Part shown: positions 1-5,233 of the stretch, piece by piece
How positions within the stretch are numbered: the stretch's first letter is position 1
Layout of the letters: each line of letters opens with the position of its first letter
DNA from: Ruminococcus flavefaciens
GTDB lineage: Bacteria; Bacillota; Clostridia; Oscillospirales; Ruminococcaceae
Assembly: GCA_902792495.1 (NCBI GenBank)
Contig: CADBAC010000170.1
Location: 1 to 5,766, forward strand
Reading direction: 5' to 3'
Length of the DNA stretch: 5,766 nt
Translations under genes and position numbers: made by a program
The notes under the pieces: model-generated
Told to the model about the DNA's origin: nothing
The model's input: the letters and a program-made list of their open reading frames with translations, nothing else
The model's database searches: none

Positions 1-1301
1 CCGCCTGTTTCGGCAGTTCCTGTTTTAGCGTAGAACCGATAATTCTCAGGCCAGTAGAGTCCGAGATTTCCGCCAACGCCTGTCATGCCGTCAAGGAGAT
101 TCTGTCTGTACTCGCCGGGGATGCTTCCCAGCCACTCATAAGGTGCCGAACCCGGGAACACCTGTCTGGTCGGGTCGTTGGTATCAACGATGCTCTGGAC
201 TACGAAAGGCTTCGGCATATCGCCGAAAACAGCTTCACGTCCAAGTGCGGCAAGATAGATCGGGCAGGTCCTTACGTATGCCTGACCGAATGCGCTTCTT
301 CTCAGGTCGTCATTGCTGTACACCTCGAAATTGTTCTCGATGGGGCCAAAGTCACAGTAGATCGGGCTGAGGAAGTGGAACACACTGTCTAAGTCAGACA
401 TTACCTTATCCACGCCGATCTGGTCGAAGGACTTGGCAAAGAATATATTCGATGAATTCACAAATGCGGAATAGAGCGTTCTTTCGGGTATGGGATAATA
501 GCCTGTATCATGATCCCAGTTGACGATAGTAGCACCGTCCACCTCCCATGTTCCCTCGTCGTAAAGGCAGGTGATACCGTTCATATCCGACACAACCTCG
601 GACATGATCTTGAAGCAGGAGCCGGGAGGATTGTTCTGGAAAGCCTTGTTTGCCACGCAGCCGTATTCCAGTCCCTGAGCGTAGCTTTCGTCCTGAGCAT
701 AGAGAACAGGGTCGTATGAAGGATAGCTTACCTCAGCCATAAGGGAGCCGTCGGTACGCATAACGACAACTGAGCCTGCCATTCCCTGACTTTCCATGTA
801 GTTGAAGATAGCGTTCTGCTTTTCGCCGTCAATGGTAAGCTGAATGGACTGTCCCACATCTGCGTCGCCGTCAACAGGAGAAGGATTCCTTGTTCTGAGA
901 GTTTCCTCCATTTCGGTATCGACACCGGCTGAAAGTTCGCTGATTATATTGGCAAAGGAATATTTGTAACCGTCTGAGAAATGTCTTACCTCGCCGCCTT
1001 CCTCGCTTCTTGTGCTATATGTGAGGAGAGTGCGGTTGCAGTCGTAGACATTGCCTCTGAGTACCGCAGTAGTTGTGGTGGTTGTCGTAGTAGTGGTGGT
1101 GGTCGTGGTTGTTACTTCAGCAGTCTCAGTTACCGCATTCTCATCGGACGCAGTTTCGCCTATATCTGCGTTATCGGTCTGAGATGAATCAGGAATATAT
1201 GGAACCACATGAATGAGGTCGGAATCAGCGGTACACGAGCAGAGAGCCGCAATTCCTGCCGCTGACAGCACAGCGCCTGCGATCATTCCTTTTGTTATCA
1301 T
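1..1301 (-). CDS. Penicillin-binding protein transpeptidase, class B/PbpA-like, predicted lipoprotein (3' end outside window)
   Basis: Reading from ATG at 1301, 433 codons stay open to the left edge, so the C-terminus is missing. The product should be a D,D-transpeptidase that cross-links peptidoglycan at the outer membrane face. All three active-site motifs are visible: S228-C-F-K231 within PPGSCFKI, S283-S-N285, and K426-T-G-T. Their spacing is normal for class B enzymes. An RGNVYD stretch (82-87) and LTID (155-158) followed by a SYPSYDP block (192-198) match the family. The N-terminus is a short hydrophobic signal ending LCSC, so Cys23 is a likely lipidation site, followed by an acidic Ser/Asp region and 15 consecutive Thr (64-78). 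Only about 70 residues separate RGNVYD from LTID, so the N-terminal module is short, as in PbpA-type rather than large FtsI-type proteins. Oddities are Cys at the position after the catalytic Ser (usually Thr), and Cys88/Arg90 where RGxIYDRNG normally has Arg and Gly. The start is supported by AAAAGGA 10 nt upstream. Family assignment is firm; the exact subclass is not. Confidence 0.9.
   Translation of the reverse strand, partial: MITKGMIAGAVLSAAGIAALCSCTADSDLIHVVPYIPDSSQTDNADIGETASDENAVTETAEVTTTTTTTTTTTTTTTAVLRGNVYDCNRTLLTYSTRSEEGGEVRHFSDGYKYSFANIISELSAGVDTEMEETLRTRNPSPVDGDADVGQSIQLTIDGEKQNAIFNYMESQGMAGSVVVMRTDGSLMAEVSYPSYDPVLYAQDESYAQGLEYGCVANKAFQNNPPGSCFKIMSEVVSDMNGITCLYDEGTWEVDGATIVNWDHDTGYYPIPERTLYSAFVNSSNIFFAKSFDQIGVDKVMSDLDSVFHFLSPIYCDFGPIENNFEVYSNDDLRRSAFGQAYVRTCPIYLAALGREAVFGDMPKPFVVQSIVDTNDPTRQVFPGSAPYEWLGSIPGEYRQNLLDGMTGVGGNLGLYWPENYRFYAKTGTAETG
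1068..1112 (-). repeat. Poly-threonine linker tract (15 Thr codons)
   Basis: Fifteen consecutive Thr codons encode residues 64-78 of the penicillin-binding protein. All four synonymous codons are used (6 ACC, 4 ACT, 3 ACA, 2 ACG), so this is not a pure DNA triplet repeat. The tract sits between the predicted lipid anchor and the folded domain and probably acts as a flexible, possibly glycosylated, stalk. Similar Thr-rich linkers are common in secreted Ruminococcus proteins. Confidence 0.9.
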
Positions 1302-1311
1302 AGTCTATCCG

Positions 1312-1318
1312 TCCTTTT
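1312..1318 (-). promoter_or_regulatory. Ribosome binding site of the penicillin-binding protein
   Basis: AAAAGGA lies 10 nt before the ATG at 1301. It fixes this start, which also gives a complete lipoprotein signal peptide. No other in-frame start nearby has both features. Confidence 0.75.
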
Positions 1319-1353
1319 GTACATCAAGTACCTGTCTTTATATATATACTATT

Positions 1354-1382
1354 ATTATACTATTATTTACATATTTCGTCAA
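1354..1382 (-). promoter_or_regulatory. Sigma-A promoter, gene-proximal copy, for the penicillin-binding protein
   Basis: On the minus strand, TTGACG (1382-1377), a 17-bp spacer and a perfect TATAAT (1359-1354) form a near-consensus housekeeping promoter. The start site would fall near 1347, giving a leader of about 46 nt that contains the AAAAGGA ribosome binding site. The spacer is AT-rich and has no TGn extension. Confidence 0.85.
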
Positions 1383-1397
1383 GCATAATTTGTCATT

Positions 1398-1426
1398 ATT
1401 ATACTATTATTTACATATTTCGTCAA
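1398..1426 (-). promoter_or_regulatory. Sigma-A promoter, distal duplicate copy
   Basis: This is an identical TTGACG (1426-1421), 17-bp spacer, TATAAT (1403-1398) set, exactly 44 bp upstream of the proximal promoter. Its start site would be near 1391, and its transcript would run through the proximal promoter with a leader of about 90 nt. With sequence identical to the first copy, it should be just as competent for RNA polymerase. Confidence 0.82.
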
Positions 1427-1492
1427 GCATAATTTGTCATATAATGCAGTATTACCTGCAAAGGGGATAAAAGCCCGCTGACGGCTGTTTAC

Positions 1493-1541
1493 AAAAAAAT
1501 CGGGGGAAGGCCCTTTGCTAAGAAAAGGTCTTCCCCCGATT
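1493..1541 (-). terminator. Rho-independent terminator of the ABC exporter operon
   Basis: The arms 1498-1508 and 1531-1541 are perfectly complementary over 11 bp (AATCGGGGGAA with TTCCCCCGATT). The stem continues inward with one mismatch and one wobble on the minus strand, closing on a short loop around 1517-1522. On the minus strand the stem runs directly into a T-run (1499-1493). It lies about 45 nt after the permease stop, as expected for the operon end. On the plus strand the downstream side is only AT-rich (TATTTATAAT), so strong activity there is less likely. Confidence 0.92.
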
Positions 1542-1586
1542 ATTTATAATGTAATTGTAACAGGAATAGCGATGTTAACGGGACTT

Positions 1587-2906
1587 TTATTCGTATCTGA
1601 GTGCATCGATAGGGTCGAGCTTTGCGGCTTTGTTTGCGGGGTAGATACCGAAGAATACGCCGATAATAGTTGAGAAGATGAGTGAAGCGATGATAGCTGT
1701 AATTGAAACTCTGATATCGAGAACAACAAATTCCGCATATTCGGGGAATGATTTCAGTATCATATTGCCTATTACCTCCACAAGGAAGCCGTTGAGCATA
1801 CCGAAGAGTACGCCTATGCCGCCGCCGACGAGGCAGAGTATAGCGGATTCGATCAGGAACTGCACCCTTATAGCGCCGTTTTTAGCGCCGAGAGCTTTTC
1901 GTATACCGATCTCACGGGTACGTTCTGTAATGCTTACCATCATGATGTTCATAACGCCGATACCGCCGACAAGCAGGGAAATTGCGGCAATAACAGTCAG
2001 CACTATGGTGAGGATGTTCATTATCATCATAGTCTCATCCATCTCTTCCGACATATTGTAGAACATCGGTTTCCAGTACTTTGCGTTCCTGTACTTGCTG
2101 TCGAAGAAAGCCTGGATCTCATCTATGGCTTTCTTGGAATCAGTCTTGTTGTCGCAGATTACGAATGTAGGGTATATGTCGTGATCGGAAGCAGGTTCTT
2201 TGAGACTTGTAGCTGTATAGTAGGGGATGAATGCCGGGGTAGCCAGCTGATCCCTTGACTTGCCTTTTTCAGCATTATATTTGATATAGCTGTCGGAAAG
2301 GCTGAATATGCCGACTATGGTGAAATCGATATTGCCGACACCGTTTATTGAGATATTAATGTCATTGCCGAGAGCTTTGTAGTTTTTTCCGAAGTACTGC
2401 TCGACAAAGAGATCGGATACCAGAATGGTATGCTTCTTTCCGTTGTTATCCTCAATAGTTGGATATCTGCCTTCCAGAAGCTTGTAGAAATACTTGTTTT
2501 CTCTGATAAATCCCTCGGAAGCGCCGAAAACTGCGATATTAACTTCCTTGCCTTCGGAATTTGTGAGTGTTCCATGGCCGACAGATGATGTACGGCTGAC
2601 CAGATATTTTCCGTCGAAATGTTCTTCAAACTCATCCAGCATCTCTGTACTGATATAGTCTTTTTCGGACAACTGTTCTTTTACTTCCAGATCATCTTCA
2701 TGGACGTAATCATAGTAGGTATTGATAGTCTGACCTGTCAGCATATTCAATGCGCTGTTGAGGGTATCTTTCAGCGAGTTGCCGATCGTTGTGATAGTAA
2801 CAACGGAGCAGATACCGATGATGATGCCCAGCATTGTCAGCACTGAACGGAGCTTATTGGCTTTCAGCGAAGCGAGGGCGAGGCGGATATTTTCAAGAAA
2901 GTGCAT
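1587..2906 (-). CDS. ABC transporter permease, MacB/FtsX family (YknZ-like)
   Basis: The 439-residue membrane subunit has the classic MacB-type layout. An N-terminal amphipathic segment with R20-S-V-L-T-M-L-G leads into TM1 (about 20-41). A large extracytoplasmic MacB_PCD domain follows (about 42-290), then three C-terminal helices (about 294-318, 349-376 and 400-425). The conserved cytoplasmic loop after TM2 (ITERTREIGIRKALGAK, 326-342) contacts the ATPase. The C-terminus KAAKLDPIDALRYE is also family-typical. MacB-type proteins use ATP-driven shape changes to move substrates from the outer side of the membrane (mechanotransmission) and have no classic through-membrane channel. The ATPase is a separate gene here, unlike fused Gram-negative MacB, which matches the Bacillus YknYZ arrangement. 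The start is set by GGGAGG 8 nt upstream and overlaps the end of the ATPase gene by 14 nt, suggesting translational coupling. The substrate is unknown. Confidence 0.95.
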   Translation of the reverse strand: MHFLENIRLALASLKANKLRSVLTMLGIIIGICSVVTITTIGNSLKDTLNSALNMLTGQTINTYYDYVHEDDLEVKEQLSEKDYISTEMLDEFEEHFDGKYLVSRTSSVGHGTLTNSEGKEVNIAVFGASEGFIRENKYFYKLLEGRYPTIEDNNGKKHTILVSDLFVEQYFGKNYKALGNDINISINGVGNIDFTIVGIFSLSDSYIKYNAEKGKSRDQLATPAFIPYYTATSLKEPASDHDIYPTFVICDNKTDSKKAIDEIQAFFDSKYRNAKYWKPMFYNMSEEMDETMMIMNILTIVLTVIAAISLLVGGIGVMNIMMVSITERTREIGIRKALGAKNGAIRVQFLIESAILCLVGGGIGVLFGMLNGFLVEVIGNMILKSFPEYAEFVVLDIRVSITAIIASLIFSTIIGVFFGIYPANKAAKLDPIDALRYE

Positions 2907-3603
2907 CTGTCACGCCTCCCTTGCTGTCTGATACGATATTTCCGTCATTTATGGTGAGTATCCTTTCAGTCTCGGAAGCAAGTTCCGGGCTGTGGGTGAT
3001 AAGGATAATGGTCTTTTTCTCCTCTTTATGGAGTTTATGGAAGATGTCCATTACCATGCGTCCCGTTGCCGAATCGAGAGCACCTGTGGGCTCATCGGCA
3101 AGGATTATTGACGGTGTGTTTATTAATGCTCTTGCTATAGCGATACGCTGTTTCTGACCGCCTGAAAGCTCATTCGGGTTGTGGTCGGCACGGTCGCTCA
3201 TACCCACAAGTTCCAGAAGCTCTTCGGCACGCTTTCTGCGTTCTTTACGGCCTACTCCTGCGTAGAGCATGGGAAGTTCCACATTTTCGATGGCGTTTGT
3301 TCTTGAGATAAGGTTGAAGTTCTGGAAGACGAAGCCTATCTCCTTGTTCCTTATTTCGCTCAGCTCCGAGTCGTCAAGCTGTGATATATCGGTGCCGTTG
3401 AGTTCGTAGAAGCCCGATGTAGGCTTATCGAGAGCGCCGATTATATTCATAAGGGTACTTTTTCCCGAACCCGAAGGTCCGACGATAGCGGTGAATTCGC
3501 CTTCATTTATCTCAAGGTCAAGACCGTGGAGTATCTCCAGCTCGTTAGGCTGATCTATGAAGTATTTCTTGACAATATTCCGCATGGAAATGATGCGTCT
3601 CAT
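2893..3603 (-). CDS. ABC transporter ATP-binding protein, MacB/LolD/YknY family
   Basis: The 236-residue nucleotide-binding subunit has every catalytic motif intact. These are Walker A GPSGSGKST (42-50), Q-loop Gln94, signature LSGGQ (146-150), Walker B IILADEP (166-172, Asp170 and Glu171), D-loop ALD (175-177) and switch His204. It hydrolyses ATP as a dimer and powers the permease encoded just downstream. The NELSGGQ-KQRIAIARAL and ADEPTGALDS wording is typical of the exporter-type MacB/LolD branch. The length is normal for a stand-alone ATPase of this family. Met1 is preferred over Met7 because a GGAGGAAGAG ribosome binding site (3620-3611), lying inside the end of the adaptor gene, precedes it; nothing comparable precedes Met7. 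The gene starts 4 nt after the adaptor stop and overlaps the permease by 14 nt, so all three are almost certainly co-transcribed. Confidence 0.96.
   Translation of the reverse strand: MRRIISMRNIVKKYFIDQPNELEILHGLDLEINEGEFTAIVGPSGSGKSTLMNIIGALDKPTSGFYELNGTDISQLDDSELSEIRNKEIGFVFQNFNLISRTNAIENVELPMLYAGVGRKERRKRAEELLELVGMSDRADHNPNELSGGQKQRIAIARALINTPSIILADEPTGALDSATGRMVMDIFHKLHKEEKKTIILITHSPELASETERILTINDGNIVSDSKGGVTDALS
2915..2920 (-). promoter_or_regulatory. Ribosome binding site of the permease, inside the ATPase gene
   Basis: GGGAGG ends 8 nt before the permease ATG at 2906, an optimal arrangement. It lies within the last codons of the ATPase gene, where a Gly-Gly pair is encoded. The site decides the permease start and supports coupled translation. 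Confidence 0.85.
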
Positions 3604-3607
3604 TTTG

Positions 3608-5050
3608 TTACTCTTCCTCCGATAATTCTAATGCAACGATATCACCATCGGAAACGTTGTAAGTTCCTGTGATAACGGTGTCGCCTTCTTTAAGTTCCTC
3701 TGAAGTGATCTCTGTGTAGTAATCGCCTTCAAAGCCTGCCTTTATATCTATCTTCTTTAATTTATAGTTGTTGCCTGCTGTTTTTTCAGCCTTCCATACA
3801 TAGCAGTTGTCGTTTTCGTCCTTCTGGATCGAGTCGTATGGAACACATAAAGCGCCGCTCTTGTGATCGAGAACGATCTTGACATTTGCGTTCATGCCGA
3901 GGAGGAGACGTTCATCGTTGAATGATACCTCAACAGCGTAACCGCTGGAAGTGCCGTCTGCTTCCTTGCCATTGGAGCTCATCTCTATTCTTTCGACCTT
4001 GCCCTTGATGGTTTCCTTGTCGATAGCGCTGGCAGTGATCTCACAGTCCATACCCTTTATGATGTTGAGGATATCGCTTTCACTGACCTTGCCTCTTACG
4101 ATAAGTGAAGAATCATCGCTTACAGTCATGATGATGCTTGATAATGGGAGAGTTCCCTCGGAAGCGTTGAGCTCTGTGATGATACCGTCGATAGGTGAAA
4201 CGATGGTACATTCCTCGATCTGCTGGCTGAGCTTCTTCAGTTTCTCGGTAGTAGCGTCGTCTACAACTTCATACTGTTCCTGATCGACTGTATCCTGAGC
4301 GAGCTGGAGAGCGTCATCTGCGTTCTTGACGATAGTATCGTAAGCTCTGTTTGCGGAAGTGACAGCATCGTCATAGGAAGAGAGCATTGAGTGTTCTGAA
4401 TTGAGTTCAGCGTTGAGAGAAGCGGCCTGAGCCTTCAGTTCTTCCCACTTTGCTTCAGCAGTCTTTGCAGCTTCTTCATCGGAAGCTTCTACCATTTCGG
4501 CATAAACACGGTCGATTTCCTGATTGATGTCGTTGTAGCGCTGTACCTTTGCGTTGTAGTCGTTGTAAGCCTGGTCACGCTTTGCGATAGCATCGTTGAT
4601 ATCCTGCTGAGCCTGATTGATAGCGTTTGTTCTGTCACGCTTAGCCTTTTCCAGGTTTCTCTGGTTGATGCCGTGAGAGTAGTTAGCTGCGCCCTGAGTT
4701 TTTGAACTGCTCTCTGAAAGTGAATTGAATTCCTCCTGGAGAGAAGTGCTGTCGAGGATACAGAGCACATCGCCCTTCTTTACCTGATCGCCCTTCTTGA
4801 CATTGAGGGTAGTGACTTTCAGTGTGGGGTCAGCTGTGATTGATACGCTTGATTTGCCGTCAACAGAACCTGACATTGTAACGTATTTTGAAAGATCCTG
4901 AAGTTTGACTGTTCCGCTGGTGTAAGTGCCGGTAGGAGCGGATGCAGGCTTGACCATTCTGGATATCACTATGCCTGCGATAATGAGAAGCAATACCACA
5001 GCGAGTATTATCCACTTGATGATTTTTCCTTTTTTCTTTGATTTGCTCAT
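3608..5050 (-). CDS. HlyD/MacA-type membrane-fusion (adaptor) subunit of the ABC exporter, YknX-like
   Basis: The 480-residue adaptor is anchored by one N-terminal helix (about 11-31) after a Lys-rich cytoplasmic tip, so the bulk lies outside the cell. Order of parts: first lipoyl half-motif (about 58-100, with VKKGDQVKKGDVLCILDS), a long helical hairpin (about 103-280, rich in Ala, Gln, Asp and Lys), second lipoyl half (about 280-300, TIVSPIDGIITELNASEG), beta-barrel (about 312-400) and a membrane-proximal domain (about 400-472). In MacA and YknX, such proteins assemble on the permease and stimulate its ATPase. It is the first gene of the operon and has its own promoter. The start is supported by AGAAGGG 10 nt upstream. 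Met1 also gives a normal N-terminal topology. The hairpin is long for a protein with no outer-membrane channel partner visible in the window. No substrate can be inferred. Confidence 0.94.
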   Translation of the reverse strand: MSKSKKKGKIIKWIILAVVLLLIIAGIVISRMVKPASAPTGTYTSGTVKLQDLSKYVTMSGSVDGKSSVSITADPTLKVTTLNVKKGDQVKKGDVLCILDSTSLQEEFNSLSESSSKTQGAANYSHGINQRNLEKAKRDRTNAINQAQQDINDAIAKRDQAYNDYNAKVQRYNDINQEIDRVYAEMVEASDEEAAKTAEAKWEELKAQAASLNAELNSEHSMLSSYDDAVTSANRAYDTIVKNADDALQLAQDTVDQEQYEVVDDATTEKLKKLSQQIEECTIVSPIDGIITELNASEGTLPLSSIIMTVSDDSSLIVRGKVSESDILNIIKGMDCEITASAIDKETIKGKVERIEMSSNGKEADGTSSGYAVEVSFNDERLLLGMNANVKIVLDHKSGALCVPYDSIQKDENDNCYVWKAEKTAGNNYKLKKIDIKAGFEGDYYTEITSEELKEGDTVITGTYNVSDGDIVALELSEEE

Positions 5051-5060
5051 ATAAAACTAT

Positions 5061-5067
5061 CCCTTCT
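5061..5067 (-). promoter_or_regulatory. Ribosome binding site of the adaptor gene
   Basis: AGAAGGG ends 10 nt before the ATG at 5050. The spacing is slightly long but usual in this window, where the penicillin-binding protein gene has the same distance. Confidence 0.7.
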
Positions 5068-5089
5068 GTAAAAATAATATACATATGTC

Positions 5090-5118
5090 ATGATATCATA
5101 TTTCGGTATCAAAGTCAA
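5090..5118 (-). promoter_or_regulatory. Sigma-A promoter of the ABC exporter operon, extended -10
   Basis: On the minus strand, TTGACT (5118-5113), a 17-bp spacer and TATCAT (5095-5090) preceded by TGA give a good -35 with an extended -10 element. Transcription would begin near 5084, leaving a leader of about 34 nt. The -10 lies inside a 10-bp perfect palindrome (5090-5099), a possible but unproven regulator site. Confidence 0.75.
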
Positions 5119-5170
5119 TACTCATGGCTTTACATCCATAAATAAAGCGCATTGCTCTTTCATTGATATA

Positions 5171-5200
5171 ATTGTAACATACCAGATATTAAAAAGTCTT
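5171..5200 (-). promoter_or_regulatory. Possible second upstream promoter for the ABC operon
   Basis: TACAAT (5176-5171) preceded by TGT forms an extended -10 on the minus strand. The -35 region, AAGACT at 5200-5195 with an 18-bp spacer, keeps only the central GAC of the consensus. In AT-rich DNA such matches arise by chance, so this is a weak candidate beside the better promoter at 5090-5118. Confidence 0.3.
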
Positions 5201-5201
5201 T

Positions 5202-5218
5202 AAATATTGAAAATATTT
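5202..5218 (-). terminator. Weak AT-only hairpin, possible galK transcript end
   Basis: A 7-bp stem (AAATATT with AATATTT) and a 3-nt loop lie 16 nt after the galactokinase stop. On the minus strand a CTTTTT run follows a few bases later. The stem has no G-C pairs, so it is a poor terminator by usual criteria. No better candidate is visible in this 183-nt gap, so some read-through from galK into the exporter operon is possible. Confidence 0.25.
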
Positions 5219-5233
5219 TTGCCTTTATGGAAA

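Larger units (their letters stand above)
1351..1438. repeat. Perfect 44-bp tandem duplication
   Basis: Positions 1351-1394 and 1395-1438 are identical over all 44 bases and directly adjacent. Similarity ends within about two bases on the right (the next AT also matches) and at once on the left, so there are exactly two copies. Each unit holds one full promoter reading toward the penicillin-binding protein gene. The perfect identity in non-coding AT-rich DNA suggests a recent duplication. Confidence 0.97.

Noticed and set aside
143..925. Short open frames on both strands at 143-370, 510-719 and 728-925
   Set aside because: All lie within the continuous minus-strand penicillin-binding protein frame, whose motifs are in order. 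There is no sign of a frameshift or nested gene.
1068..1112. The GTGGTGGT-like plus-strand stretch as a regulatory or unstable triplet repeat
   Set aside because: It is the complement of a mixed-codon Thr tract and is not periodic at the nucleotide level.
1377..1392. A tiny reading frame (ATG at 1386, 7 codons on the minus strand) in the leader made from the distal promoter
   Set aside because: It has no ribosome binding site, lies within a few bases of the expected RNA start, and is a by-product of the repeat containing a -35 element.
1351..1438. The repeated units as a minimal CRISPR array
   Set aside because: The two copies are directly adjacent with no spacer, the unit is AT-rich and contains a promoter, and no cas gene is present.
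1213..1470. Plus-strand open frame running through the promoter repeat
   Set aside because: It overlaps the start of the penicillin-binding protein antisense, crosses the tandem repeat and resembles no protein family.
1469..1486. A second terminator after the main one (AGCC/GGCT stem followed by TTTT on the minus strand)
   Set aside because: The stem is only 4 bp with a 7-nt loop and a short T-run. It is too weak to call next to the strong terminator at 1493-1541.
1678..2061. Plus-strand 127-residue open frame inside the permease gene
   Set aside because: It is antisense to the highly conserved MacB C-terminal region, has no ribosome binding site of note and low-complexity Ile/Ser/Pro content typical of a shadow frame.
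3951..4283. Plus-strand 110-residue open frame inside the adaptor gene
   Set aside because: It is antisense to the second lipoyl and barrel parts of a well-supported adaptor; its Ser/Leu-rich composition is a shadow effect.
5134..5229. Distant inverted match CCATAAA / TTTATGG across the galK-adaptor gap
   Set aside because: Seven AT-rich bases about 90 nt apart are expected by chance and form no stable structure.
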